Source of the DNA: Candidatus Methylomirabilota bacterium
GTDB lineage: Bacteria; Methylomirabilota; Methylomirabilia; Rokubacteriales; CSP1-6
Assembly (NCBI GenBank): GCA_035764725.1
Contig: DASTYT010000013.1
Span: 1 to 64,000 of the forward strand
Length of the DNA: 64,000 nucleotides
Direction: 5' to 3'
Shown here: positions 27,862 through 36,405 of the stretch, one piece after another
How the letters are laid out: the number at the start of each line of letters is the position of its first letter
Position numbering within the stretch: position 1 is the first letter of the stretch
Position numbers and translations under genes: made by a program
Notes under the pieces: model-generated
Database searches by the model: none
What the model saw: only the letters and a program-made list of their open reading frames with translations
Told to the model about the DNA's origin: nothing

Positions 27862-29037
27862 ATGACCAAGGACATGACGTTCGTACTCACCGACGAGCAG
27901 CGGGCGCTGAAGGCCGCGGTGGCCGATCTCTGCAAGCAGTACGCGCCCGAATACTGGCGCGACCTCGACGCCAAGCGCGAGTACCCCGAGCGCTTCATCG
28001 ACGAGCTCACCAAGGCCGGCTACCTCGCCGCGCTGATCCCCCAGGAGTACGGCGGGCCGGGCCTGGGCATCATGGAAGGCGCGCTGATCCTGGAGGCCAT
28101 CAACCACTCGGGCGGCAACGCGGGCGCCTGCCACGCGCAGATGTACATCATGGGCACGGTGCTGCGGCACGGCTCGGCGACACAGAAGAAGACATACCTG
28201 CCCAAGATCGCTACCGGCGAGCTGCGCCTGCAGGCGTTCGGTGTGACCGAGCCCAACGCGGGCTCCGACACCACCAAGCTCCAGACCACCGCGATCAAGA
28301 ACGGCGATCGCTACGTCGTGAACGGGCAGAAGATGTTCATCTCGCGGGTGCTCCAGTCCGACCTGATGCTGCTCCTCGCGCGCACCACGCCGGTCGACCA
28401 GGTGAAGAAGAAGACGGACGGGCTCAGCGTGTTCCTCATCGACATCCGGCCCCTCAAGGGCAAGGGGCTCGAGGTGCGGCCGCTGCGCATGATGATGAAT
28501 CACTCCACCAACGCGCTCTTCTTCGACAACATGGAGATCCCCGCCGAGAGCCTCATCGGCCAGGAAGGGAGAGGCTTCTCCTACATCCTCGACGGCATGA
28601 ACGCCGAGCGTATCCTCGTCGCCTCCGACTCCCTCGGCGACGCTCGCTGGTTCATCGACAAGGCGGTGGCCTACGCGAGCCAGCGGGTGATCTTCGGCAA
28701 GCCCATCGGCGCCAACCAGGGCGTGCAGTTCCCCATCGCCAAGGCCCACATGGCCATCGAGGCCGCCGATCTCATGCGCACCAAGGCGGCCAAGATGTTC
28801 GACGCCGGCATCCCCTGCGGGCCCGAGGCCAACATGGCCAAGTACCTGGCGTCCGAGGCGGCCATCCAGGCGGGCGACGCGTGCGTCGACTGCCACGGCG
28901 GGTACGGCTTCGCCGAGGAGTACGACGTCGAGCGCAAGTTCCGCGAGGCGCGCCTCTACCGGACCGCGCCCATCAACAACAATCTCGTGGCCGCGTACGT
29001 GGGCGAGCACGTACTCGGCATGCCGCGCTCCTATTGA
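27862..29037 (+). CDS. Acyl-CoA dehydrogenase (RTAPI-type C-terminus)
   Basis: A 391-residue acyl-CoA dehydrogenase. AFGVTEPNAGSDTTKL is the FAD/substrate block. The C-terminal catalytic region reads RLYRTAPINNN, so the MCAD-type glutamate is absent; E249 in NAERILVA can serve as the base, as in isovaleryl-type enzymes. The end, GEHVLGMPRSY, is typical of one bacterial subgroup. It should act on the CoA ester formed by the upstream CoA transferase and reduce ETF. It is followed 4 bases later by an MBL hydrolase gene. Confidence 0.92.
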   Translation: MTKDMTFVLTDEQRALKAAVADLCKQYAPEYWRDLDAKREYPERFIDELTKAGYLAALIPQEYGGPGLGIMEGALILEAINHSGGNAGACHAQMYIMGTVLRHGSATQKKTYLPKIATGELRLQAFGVTEPNAGSDTTKLQTTAIKNGDRYVVNGQKMFISRVLQSDLMLLLARTTPVDQVKKKTDGLSVFLIDIRPLKGKGLEVRPLRMMMNHSTNALFFDNMEIPAESLIGQEGRGFSYILDGMNAERILVASDSLGDARWFIDKAVAYASQRVIFGKPIGANQGVQFPIAKAHMAIEAADLMRTKAAKMFDAGIPCGPEANMAKYLASEAAIQAGDACVDCHGGYGFAEEYDVERKFREARLYRTAPINNNLVAAYVGEHVLGMPRSY

Positions 29038-29041
29038 GGAC

Positions 29042-29980
29042 ATGACGCTCGAGGCCGTCGATCGCATCAGCGTCACCACGGTGGTGGACAACGCCGTGGA
29101 CAACCTGCGCGTGGACGAGAAGGTTGCGCGCCGGTGGACGCATACCCGCGCCCGGCGTATGCCTACCCTGCGCGCCGAGCACGGCCTTGCCCACTGGGTG
29201 GAGGTGACGCGCGGGCGCGAGACCAGCCGCATCGCCTTCGACTGGGGGCTCACCGGCGACTCGTACCTGCACAATCTCCACGAGCTCGGGCTCGACCCCG
29301 CAGACCTGGATGCCCTCGCGCTGTCCCACGGGCATCAGGACCACTGGGGCGGCCTGCCCGGGTTCCTTCGCGACAGCCGGCGGCTCATGAAGCGCGCGAT
29401 GCCTTTCTACGCGGGCTCCGACCACTTCCTACCCCGCTACAGCGAGCGAGCGGGCGACCGCGTCTACATCGGCCGGCTCGACCGCGCGGAGCTCGAGCGT
29501 CAGGACCTGGACGTGCGGGTGATCGCCAAGCCCACCGTGCTGCCCGAGGGCGTGATGCTCTCCGGCGAGATGCACGAGACGGTGCCCGGCGAGACGATCC
29601 CGGCGTCGCTCCGCGTCGAACGCGACGGCGAGGTCGTGCAGGACACCTTCATCGGCGAGCAAACCCTGATCGCCCACGTGCGCGGCCGCGGCCTCGTGGT
29701 GGTGACCTCGTGCTCGCACCGCGGCATCGTGGGCATCTGCCGCCATGCCGCGCGCGTGAGTGGGGTGCCGCGCATCCACGCCGTGATGGGCGGGTTCCAC
29801 CTGAGCGGGCTCGGCGAGGAGCGGGTGAGCCTGGTGGTGGACGAGTTTCGGCGGCTCGGCCTCCAGTGGCTGGTCCCGCAGCACTGCACCGGCATGGAGG
29901 CCTGCATTGCGATCGGCCGGCAGCTCCCGTCCGAGATGGTGGTGCCCTCCGTGGGCAGCACCTTCACCTTCGAGGCCTGA
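29042..29980 (+). CDS. MBL-fold metallohydrolase (DHP-ribofuranosyl-aminobenzene-phosphate synthase-like)
   Basis: A 312-residue metallo-beta-lactamase-fold protein. The metal site is H96, H98, D100 and H101 in SHGHQDHWGG, with a further histidine in VTSCSHRGIVG near residue 223 and another in MGGFHLSG. The pattern is that of the subgroup first linked to pterin biosynthesis in archaea, but bacterial members are of unknown function. The reading frame shares the catabolic transcript and might hydrolyse a thioester or lactone there. Confidence 0.85.
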   Translation: MTLEAVDRISVTTVVDNAVDNLRVDEKVARRWTHTRARRMPTLRAEHGLAHWVEVTRGRETSRIAFDWGLTGDSYLHNLHELGLDPADLDALALSHGHQDHWGGLPGFLRDSRRLMKRAMPFYAGSDHFLPRYSERAGDRVYIGRLDRAELERQDLDVRVIAKPTVLPEGVMLSGEMHETVPGETIPASLRVERDGEVVQDTFIGEQTLIAHVRGRGLVVVTSCSHRGIVGICRHAARVSGVPRIHAVMGGFHLSGLGEERVSLVVDEFRRLGLQWLVPQHCTGMEACIAIGRQLPSEMVVPSVGSTFTFEA

Positions 29981-29983
29981 GCC

Positions 29984-30535
29984 GTGCTCGGCCCGGTGAT
30001 CGAGGGCGAGCGCATCCGGCTCGAGCCGCCGCGGGCCGAGTTCCTGCCCGCCTACCGGCGGTGGTTCGCCGACATGGAGGTGACGCGCTACATGCTCTAC
30101 CGCCATCCCCTCTCGGACAAGGGGGAGACGGAGTGGCTGGAGCGCACCGCGACGGACGACAAGATGGTGATGTGGGCCATCATCGCCAAGCCGAGCGGGC
30201 GCCTCGTCGGCAACAGCGGCATTCACGACATCAACTGGCGCAATCGCCACGCGATGACGGGCATCGTGATCGGAGAGAAGGACGAGTGGGGCAAGGGCTA
30301 CGCCGGCGAGGCCATGCGCCTTCGCACCCGCTACGCCTTCCTCGAGCTGGGGCTCGAAAAGCTGATCACCACGGTGGTGAATCCGAACGAGGCGAGCCGC
30401 CGCGCCCTGGAGCGGGCCGGCTACAAGCAGTGCGGGCTCTACCGGCGCCACTTCCTGGTGGACGGCCGGTGGCACGACATGTGGATCGGCGAGATCCTGA
30501 AAGACGAGTGGGCGGTCAGAGGGGGGACGCCATGA
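29984..30535 (+). CDS. GNAT-family N-acetyltransferase (RimJ/RimL type)
   Basis: A 183-residue acetyltransferase starting at GTG 29984. The acetyl-CoA loop is DEWGKGYAGEAM, and NPNEASRRALERAGY near residue 130 is the RimJ/RimL-type C-terminal motif. It acetylates an amino group of a protein or small molecule; the target is unknown. It starts 3 bases after the MBL gene and overlaps the next gene by ATGA. Confidence 0.88.
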   Translation: MLGPVIEGERIRLEPPRAEFLPAYRRWFADMEVTRYMLYRHPLSDKGETEWLERTATDDKMVMWAIIAKPSGRLVGNSGIHDINWRNRHAMTGIVIGEKDEWGKGYAGEAMRLRTRYAFLELGLEKLITTVVNPNEASRRALERAGYKQCGLYRRHFLVDGRWHDMWIGEILKDEWAVRGGTP

Positions 30536-31485
30536 AGCTGCCGCCGCGGGTGATGTTGTGCGAGGTGGGCACGCGGGACGGGTTCCAGATCGAGCCGGAC
30601 TGGATTCCCACCGAGGCCAAGGTCGAGGTGGTGAACCGGCTCTCCGCCACCGGGGTGCCGCGCATCGAGGTCACCTCGTTCGTCTCTCCCAAGGCGGTGC
30701 CTGCCCTCCGCGACGCGGAGGCGGTGATGGCGGCGATCACGCGCCGGCCGGGCACCCGCTACGCGGCGCTGGTGCCCAACGACAAGGGGGCGGTGCGCGC
30801 GGTGGACGCGCAGGTGGACGCCATCCACACCGTGGTGTCGGCGAGCGAGAGCCACAACCAGGCCAACGTGAACATGTCGATCGCGGAGTCCCTCGGCAAG
30901 CTGCGCGCGACCATGGAGGTGGCCCACCGCGCCGGTGTGCCCGTCAACTCGGGCATCTCCTGCTCGTTCGGCTGTCCGTTCGAGACCGAGGTGCCGGTGG
31001 CGCGCCTCGAGGAGATCGTGGCGGCGCTGGTGGACATGGGCGCGCGGGGCATCGGGCTCGCCGACACCACCGGCATGGCGAACCCCGCGCAGGTGAGCCG
31101 CGTGCTCGAGCGTCTCGTACCGCGCTTCCCCGGCGTCGAGTGGACGCTCCACACCCACGACACCCGCGCCATGGCCATCCCGAACATCCTCGCCGCCATG
31201 GAGCACGGCGTGACGTGCTTCGACGCCTCCATCGGCGGCCTGGGGGGCTGTCCCTTCGCGCCGGGCGCGTCGGGCAACGTGTGCACCGAGGACCTGATCC
31301 ACTGCCTGCACGCGATGGGCGTGGACACGGGTATCGATCTGGGCGCCTACGTCGCCACGTCGCGGCGCGTGCAGGAGATCGTGGGCCACGTCCTGCCCGG
31401 CCAGATCGTCAAGGCGGGCGCGTGGGACCGCAAGTACCCCCTGCCGGACTCCGTGCAGGCCAAGCTAGCCGGCCTCCGCGCATGA
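30532..31485 (+). CDS. Hydroxymethylglutaryl-CoA lyase family protein
   Basis: A 317-residue DRE-TIM metallolyase. R15-D16 in VGTRDGFQ bind substrate and metal, H207 and H209 in LHTHDT bind the divalent cation, and C240 lies in the lyase signature GGLGGCPFAPGASGN. HMG-CoA lyase cleaves 3-hydroxy-3-methylglutaryl-CoA to acetyl-CoA and acetoacetate at the end of leucine breakdown. Related enzymes act on other 3-hydroxyacyl-CoAs. With the hydratase and dehydrogenase upstream it fits a branched-acyl degradation route. ATG 30532 is in a four-base overlap with the GNAT gene. Confidence 0.92.
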   Translation: MKLPPRVMLCEVGTRDGFQIEPDWIPTEAKVEVVNRLSATGVPRIEVTSFVSPKAVPALRDAEAVMAAITRRPGTRYAALVPNDKGAVRAVDAQVDAIHTVVSASESHNQANVNMSIAESLGKLRATMEVAHRAGVPVNSGISCSFGCPFETEVPVARLEEIVAALVDMGARGIGLADTTGMANPAQVSRVLERLVPRFPGVEWTLHTHDTRAMAIPNILAAMEHGVTCFDASIGGLGGCPFAPGASGNVCTEDLIHCLHAMGVDTGIDLGAYVATSRRVQEIVGHVLPGQIVKAGAWDRKYPLPDSVQAKLAGLRA

Positions 31486-32057
31486 GCCGTCCCAAGCCCC
31501 TTCCGAAGAAGGCCGCGCGCATGCTCCGGCTCATGGACCGCGCGGTGACGCACTGGACCATCCCGGTGATCGGCGTGGAGAAGGGCCGCGTGCTGCGTCG
31601 CCTCATCGCCCGGCATGCGCCGACCCGCGGGATCGAAGTGGGTTCGCTCTTCGGATACTCCGCCATTCTCATCGCCGCGAGCATGCCGCGGAGCGGGCGG
31701 CTCACCTGCGTCGAGCAGAACGACTACCTTGCCAAGTTCACCGAGTACAACGCCGCGGCGGCCGGCCTGAAGGGCCGCGTGCGCGTGGTCGTCGGCGATG
31801 CGCTCCGCGTGCTGCCGATGCTGCGCGGCCCGGTGGACTTCCTCCTCATCGACGCGAGGAAGGAAGACTATCTCGACTATCTCCGCGCGGTGGAGCCGCG
31901 GCTCGTCAAGGGCGCGCTCGTCATCGCCGACAACACCGGCATGTTCCGCCGTGACGTGAAGCCCTATCTCGACCACGTGCGCGAGAGCGGCCGGTACGAG
32001 AGCCGCGAGCACGACTTCGGCTTCGATTGCATGGAAGCCTCGGTGTTCCGCGGTTAG
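31482..32057 (+). CDS. SAM-dependent O-methyltransferase-like protein
   Basis: A 191-residue class I methyltransferase. GIEVGSLFGYSAILIA near residue 50 is the SAM-binding motif I, CVEQND is motif II and FLLIDARKEDY the region that binds metal in catechol-type O-methyltransferases. I start it at ATG 31482, in the ATGA overlap with the lyase gene; the long frame upstream is a shadow of that gene. Substrate unknown. Its place in a catabolic operon could mean methyl removal or protection of a phenolic product. Confidence 0.85.
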   Translation: MSRPKPLPKKAARMLRLMDRAVTHWTIPVIGVEKGRVLRRLIARHAPTRGIEVGSLFGYSAILIAASMPRSGRLTCVEQNDYLAKFTEYNAAAAGLKGRVRVVVGDALRVLPMLRGPVDFLLIDARKEDYLDYLRAVEPRLVKGALVIADNTGMFRRDVKPYLDHVRESGRYESREHDFGFDCMEASVFRG

Positions 32058-32067
32058 GCCTCCCCCC

Positions 32068-32574
32068 GTGTTCGGCGAGCGTCACGACCCCGAGTTCCTC
32101 AAGCATCTCTTCGACCAGACGGAGATCCTCCGCAAGCCGGTCACCGGGATCATCGCCGGCTATCACGTGCTCCCCTACGTGCTGGTGGGACCGCAGGAGG
32201 GGAAGCCGGCGGCCGCGGTGGAGATCCGGGGCAAGATCAAGGTCTCGCCACGCCTCGTGCTCGCCCCCGGGCGCGCCGGGCAGACCTACGGCGATCTGTT
32301 CAAGGACACGGATGTCATGGACCAGACGCTCGTCGCGCGCGTCTTCTCGTTCATGTACTCCTCCCGGCACCAGGTGACGCTCGAAAGCGAAGACCTTTCC
32401 ATCCAGAGAGTCGACCGGGATCCCCAGGCTCAGATCGAGCGCGCCCTCGACGAGCTGACCCAGCGCGAGGTCATCGACACCGGCGTGATCCTCGCGCCCA
32501 ACGTGCGCTTCTACCCCGTCTCGCTGGACCGCTTCATCACCGAGATCCTCGACCAGGAGTTCCGGTCCCCCTGA
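32068..32574 (+). CDS. Uncharacterised protein
   Basis: A 168-residue protein started at GTG 32068, ten bases after the methyltransferase gene. I recognise no domain. It has no signal peptide or membrane segment. The sequence is of mixed charge with an amphipathic C-terminal part (ERALDELTQREV) and a run of beta-like hydrophobic patches (GYHVLPYVLVG, RLVLAPG, TGVILAPNVRFYPV). Coding is supported by strict operon spacing, ordinary composition and the absence of a better frame. It lies just ahead of a peptide-type importer and may be linked to it. Confidence 0.7.
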   Translation: MFGERHDPEFLKHLFDQTEILRKPVTGIIAGYHVLPYVLVGPQEGKPAAAVEIRGKIKVSPRLVLAPGRAGQTYGDLFKDTDVMDQTLVARVFSFMYSSRHQVTLESEDLSIQRVDRDPQAQIERALDELTQREVIDTGVILAPNVRFYPVSLDRFITEILDQEFRSP

Positions 32575-32619
32575 CCGGCCCGATGCGCGCCGGGCGAGGG
32601 GACCGGGTGCGGCGGTAGA

Positions 32620-33540
32620 GTGCGCGCATTCGTCCTCTCGCGGCTCGCCCAGACCCTCCTCGTCGTCTTCCTCGCCCTCACCGCCGTGTTCTTCCTCGCC
32701 CGCCTGGGCGGCGACCCCGTCCTGCTGTTTCTTCCCATGGACATCCAGGCGAAGGACGTCAACGAGTTCCGCCAGCGCCTCGGCTTCAACGATCCCCTGC
32801 CCGTGCAGTACGGGCGCTTCATGGCGGGCGCGGTGCGCGGCGACTTCGGCGAGTCGCTGCGCTACAAGCAGGACGCGCTCCACCTCGTGCTCGAGCGGCT
32901 GCCCGCCACGTTCCGCCTCGGCGGCCTCGCCCTGCTCCTGACTTTCTGCCTCGCCATTCCCGTCGGCGTGATCTCGGCGATGCGGCGCGGCTCCGTCTGG
33001 GACTACGTCGGGATGGGCGCGACCGTGCTGGGGCAAGCGATCCCCGGCTTCTGGCTGGGCCTCATGCTGATCTATCTCTTCTCGGTACGCCTGGGCTGGC
33101 TCCCCACCGGCGGCACCGGCGGGCTCGCCCACTACGTGATGCCGGTGCTGGTGCTCGCCAGCTTCTACGCCGCGCGCATCGCGCGCCTCACCCGCTCGTC
33201 CGTGCTCGACGTGCTCGGCGAGGACTTCATCCTCACCGCCCGCGCCAAGGGCCTCGCGGAGCTGCTGGTGGTGGCCAAGCACACGCTCAAGAACGCGGCT
33301 ATCCCCATCGTCACGCTGGCCGGGCTCGAGACGGGCCAGCTCCTGGGTGGCGCCGTCATCACCGAGACCATCTTCGCCTGGCCGGGGGTGGGCCGCCTCA
33401 CCGTGCAGGCCCTCCTCAACCGCGATTTCCCCGTCGTCCTCGCCGCGGTGTTCGTGATCTCGCTCACCTACACCCTGATCAACTTCCTCGTGGACGTGAT
33501 CTACGGCTGGATCGACCCGCGCACGTCGAGGCCCGCGTGA
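32620..33540 (+). CDS. Peptide-type ABC transporter permease (DppB-like)
   Basis: A 306-residue permease beginning at GTG 32620. LSRLAQTLLVVFLALTAVFF is the first membrane segment, and ARAKGLAELLVVAKHTLKNA the ATPase-contact loop. It has the six-segment DppB layout and overlaps the DppC-like gene by GTGA. This is a second peptide-type importer, distinct from that at 20.9-24.4 kb. Confidence 0.92.
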   Translation: MRAFVLSRLAQTLLVVFLALTAVFFLARLGGDPVLLFLPMDIQAKDVNEFRQRLGFNDPLPVQYGRFMAGAVRGDFGESLRYKQDALHLVLERLPATFRLGGLALLLTFCLAIPVGVISAMRRGSVWDYVGMGATVLGQAIPGFWLGLMLIYLFSVRLGWLPTGGTGGLAHYVMPVLVLASFYAARIARLTRSSVLDVLGEDFILTARAKGLAELLVVAKHTLKNAAIPIVTLAGLETGQLLGGAVITETIFAWPGVGRLTVQALLNRDFPVVLAAVFVISLTYTLINFLVDVIYGWIDPRTSRPA

Positions 33541-34376
33541 GCGCGCGCCCCCTGCTCGAGACTGCGCGGCGCAACGGCCTCGGCTTCCTCGGCCTCGCGC
33601 TGGCCGGCATCGCCATCGTGGTCGCGCTGGCCGCGCCGCTGCTCGCGCCCCACGATCCCCTCGTGGGCGACTTCGCCCAGAGCCTCAAGCCGCCCGGCAC
33701 CGCGGGGCATCCGTGGGGCACCGATCAGCTCGGCCGCGACCTTTTCTCGCGGGTGCTCTACGGGGCGCGCATCGCGCTGTTCATCGGGATCTGCGTGGTG
33801 CTCATCACCGCAGTAATGGGCGGCCTCCTCGGCCTCCTCGCCGGCTATTTCGGCGGGTGGCCGGGGACGGTGCTCATGCGCCTGGTGGACGTGCAGCTCT
33901 CGTTCCCGCTCATCTTCCTCGCCCTGACCATCAACGCGATCGTGGGCCTCGGCCTCCGGAACATCATCATCAGCCTGGCCGCAGCCGGATGGGTCGTGTA
34001 TGCTCGCGTGGTCCGTGGGGAGGTCCTGTCGGTGAAGCAGCGCGAGTACGTGCAGGCGGCGGCGGCGCTGGGCCTGGGCCGCGGCCGCATCCTGTTCCGG
34101 CACGTGCTTCCCAATGTGCTCCCGTCGATCCTGGTCGTTGCGAGTCTCCAGTTCTCGCAGTTCATCGTGGCGGAGGCGGCCATCTCGTTCCTCGGTTTCG
34201 GCGTGCAGCCCCCGACTCCGGCCTGGGGGAGCATGCTCTCGGAGAGCCGCGACTATCTCTACGTCGCGTGGTGGCTGGCCGCCTTCCCCGGCGCGGCCCT
34301 GGCCCTGACCGCGCTCGGAATCAACCTCGTCGGGGACTGGCTGCGCGACGTGCTCGACCCGAAATTCCGCGCCTGA
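33537..34376 (+). CDS. Peptide-type ABC transporter permease (DppC-like)
   Basis: A 279-residue permease started at GTG 33537. WGTDQLGRDLFSRVLYGARIAL is the family signature, and LGLGRGRILFRHVLPNVLP the EAA-type loop. It pairs with the DppB-like protein upstream. The binding-protein gene follows after 25 bases. As in the other cassette, no ATPase gene follows. Confidence 0.92.
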   Translation: MSARPLLETARRNGLGFLGLALAGIAIVVALAAPLLAPHDPLVGDFAQSLKPPGTAGHPWGTDQLGRDLFSRVLYGARIALFIGICVVLITAVMGGLLGLLAGYFGGWPGTVLMRLVDVQLSFPLIFLALTINAIVGLGLRNIIISLAAAGWVVYARVVRGEVLSVKQREYVQAAAALGLGRGRILFRHVLPNVLPSILVVASLQFSQFIVAEAAISFLGFGVQPPTPAWGSMLSESRDYLYVAWWLAAFPGAALALTALGINLVGDWLRDVLDPKFRA

Positions 34377-34401
34377 CGGCGCGCCCTCAGAGGAGGCCTT
34401 C

Positions 34402-35940
34402 ATGGTGATTCCCCGGATCCGCACCCTGGCCCTCGCGACCCTGGCCGCCGTCCTCGTGCTGCCCGCGGCGGCGCCCGCCCAGGACCGTGCCAAGACCAAG
34501 GAAGTGGTGGTGGCGTTCGCGGCCGAGCCGCGCTCGCTGCTCCCCAACACCATCGTGGACTGGACCACCAACGACCAGGTCGAGCACATGTACGACCGCC
34601 TGGTGGACCGGGACGCCAAGACCTACAAGCCCGCGCCCATGCTCGCCACCGGGTGGAAGATCGTCAATGACACCACCTGGGAGTTCACCCTCAAGCAGGG
34701 GGTGAAGTTCCACAACGGCGAGCCCTTCAACGCCCAGTCGGTGAAGGCGACGATGGACTACATCAAGGACCCCGCGAACAAGACGCACTACGCGCCGCGG
34801 TGGGCCCAGGTGAAGGAAGTCCAGATCGTCAACGACTACACGGTGCGCTTCATCACCGACAAGCCGTGGCCCGGGCTCATCGACCGCATGGCCGCCACCG
34901 ACTTCCTGCCCATGCCGCCGAAGGCGCTCAAGGAGCAGGGCGTGCAGGCCCTCGCCGCCAAGCCCATCGGCACCGGGCCGTTCAAGTTCGTGCAGTGGGT
35001 GCGCGACGAGAAGCTGGTCCTCGAGCGCAATCCCGACTACTGGCAGGGGCCGGCCGATCTCAGCCGCGTGACCTTCCGCTACATCCCCGAGTTCAGCGCC
35101 CGGCTCGCCGCGCTCCTCGCCGGCGAGATCGACATCATGAAGGACGTGCCCCCCCTCAACGTGGAGCAGGTGGACAAGAGCGGCAAGGCCAAGGTGCGCG
35201 CCACCGTGTCCTCGCGGATCAATTACCTGGCCCTCGTGAACCTCAAGCCCGGTCCCATGCAGGATCTCCGGGTGCGCAAGGCCGTCCACCACGCCGTCAA
35301 CGTGGACGAGCTGATCGCCCAGGTGCTGCGCGGGCGCGCCACGAAGATGTGCGGGTCGCTCTCGCCGCTCAACGTGGACTACTCGCCCAAGATCGAATGC
35401 ATCAAGTACGACCCCGCGCGCGCTCAGGCCCTCTTCAAGGAGGCAGGCGTCGACCCGACCAAGCTACAGCTGACGCTGGATACCCCGTCGGGCCGCTATC
35501 CGCTCGACAAGGACGTCTCGCTCGCCATCGCCTCCCAGCTCGGCCGGCTCGGCATCAAGGTCAACGTGGTGGTGAACGAGTGGGGCACGCATCTGGACAA
35601 GATCAAGAACCGCACCACCGGCGACATGTTCTTCCTGGGCTGGGGTCCGGCGCTCGAGGCCCAGGGCACCATCGAGCAGCTCTTCCAGGCCAAGCCGACT
35701 TACTCGTCGTTTGGGAACAACGCCACCATCGACGCGAAGATCGCCCAGGCCGTCACCATCGTCGATCCGAAGAAGCGGCTGGAGGCCTGGGCCGAGCTCC
35801 AGCAGCTCGTGCACGACGAGGTGCCGTGGGTGTTCCTCTGGCAGCAGCACGATCTCTACGGCGTGGCGCCCTGGATCGAGTGGACGCCGCGGGCCGACGA
35901 GAAGGTGTGGATGTACGAGGCGAAGGTGGTCGCCCGCTAG
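34402..35940 (+). CDS. Peptide-type ABC transporter substrate-binding protein (family 5)
   Basis: A 512-residue family 5 solute-binding protein. The signal peptide is TLALATLAAVLVLPAAAPAQ with cleavage near APA-Q. KPAPMLATGWKIVNDTTWEF and NGEPFNAQSVKATMDYI are family motifs. ATG 34402 has a perfect AGGAGG five bases upstream. It ends the plus-strand run that began at 25.5 kb and is followed by a strong hairpin. The ligand may be the compound degraded by the upstream enzymes. Confidence 0.93.
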   Translation: MVIPRIRTLALATLAAVLVLPAAAPAQDRAKTKEVVVAFAAEPRSLLPNTIVDWTTNDQVEHMYDRLVDRDAKTYKPAPMLATGWKIVNDTTWEFTLKQGVKFHNGEPFNAQSVKATMDYIKDPANKTHYAPRWAQVKEVQIVNDYTVRFITDKPWPGLIDRMAATDFLPMPPKALKEQGVQALAAKPIGTGPFKFVQWVRDEKLVLERNPDYWQGPADLSRVTFRYIPEFSARLAALLAGEIDIMKDVPPLNVEQVDKSGKAKVRATVSSRINYLALVNLKPGPMQDLRVRKAVHHAVNVDELIAQVLRGRATKMCGSLSPLNVDYSPKIECIKYDPARAQALFKEAGVDPTKLQLTLDTPSGRYPLDKDVSLAIASQLGRLGIKVNVVVNEWGTHLDKIKNRTTGDMFFLGWGPALEAQGTIEQLFQAKPTYSSFGNNATIDAKIAQAVTIVDPKKRLEAWAELQQLVHDEVPWVFLWQQHDLYGVAPWIEWTPRADEKVWMYEAKVVAR

Positions 35941-35949
35941 AAGCACGTC

Positions 35950-35989
35950 GGGGCGGCGGGCGCCGGGCTCTCCCGGCCTCCGCCGCCCC
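35950..35989. terminator. Strong GC-rich hairpin between convergent genes
   Basis: GGGGCGGCGG at 35950-35959 pairs with CCGCCGCCCC at 35980-35989. An inner stem, CCGGG/CCCGG at 35963-35967 and 35972-35976, closes on a CTCT loop. It is ten bases past the binding-protein stop and just before the convergent small ORF. TTCCCC follows, not a clean T-run. It probably terminates transcription in both directions. Confidence 0.6.
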
Positions 35990-36009
35990 TTCCCCGCGAC
36001 GAGGCCCGA

Positions 36010-36177
36010 TCAGGCGGCGCCGGGCGGCTCGGCCTGCGCGTCGTCGACCGGGGTGCTCGCGGCGGCGCTCTTCGCCGCCATCGCGGCCTGCTCGGCCTCG
36101 CTGAGCATCTCCTTGGCGTGATCGGTCAGCTCGCTGAGTTCGCGGACGGCCAGGTCGTACCACGGGTCGATCTGCAT
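36010..36177 (-). CDS. Small uncharacterised protein
   Basis: A 55-residue protein from ATG 36177, chosen because GGGGAGGGG lies a few bases before it. It reads as an amphipathic helix (YDLAVRELSELTDHAKEMLSEAEQ), followed by a flexible Ala/Pro-rich tail. I recognise no family. It has no membrane segment. A 16-base perfect palindrome lies just upstream. The strong ribosome site and helical periodicity support a real gene, but with only moderate confidence. Confidence 0.55.
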   Translation of the reverse strand: MQIDPWYDLAVRELSELTDHAKEMLSEAEQAAMAAKSAAASTPVDDAQAEPPGAA

Positions 36178-36189
36178 CGTCCCCTCCCC

Positions 36190-36205
36190 GGCGCCAGCTG
36201 GCGCC
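36190..36205. promoter_or_regulatory. 16-bp perfect palindrome GGCGCCAGCTGGCGCC
   Basis: A perfect dyad in the gap upstream of the small minus-strand gene, directly before its ribosome site. It could be an operator for a dimeric regulator or a 5' hairpin in the mRNA. GC-rich DNA makes such dyads less surprising. The remainder of the 36178-36405 gap holds only a weak -10 box near its right end. Confidence 0.35.
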
Positions 36206-36361
36206 CCCACAGAGTCGAGAGCGCATGGGTCGTGCCATCGCGATACGCTCCATCTTTCAGCCACTTGACGCATTGCAAAGGCCGGCGGGTGCGCGGACCT
36301 TTGCCCGTCAACGCGCCGGGTCCAGGGCAGGACGCCTGAAGCAAGCGCCTGGAAATCTTGT

Positions 36362-36367
36362 TAGAAT
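36362..36367 (+). promoter_or_regulatory. Candidate -10 box TAGAAT of the amidohydrolase gene
   Basis: TAGAAT lies 38 bases before ATG 36406, leaving a leader of about 30 bases that contains a GAGGAGG ribosome site. No good -35 is seen at 16-18 bases. Confidence 0.35.
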
Positions 36368-36405
36368 CCGCCCGCTGCCAGACGTCGTGCCGCCGAGGAG
36401 GCCTC

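Noticed and set aside
36265..36270. TTGACG as a -35 box for the amidohydrolase
   Set aside because: No -10-like hexamer lies 16-18 bases downstream; the TAGAAT at 36362 is far too distant.
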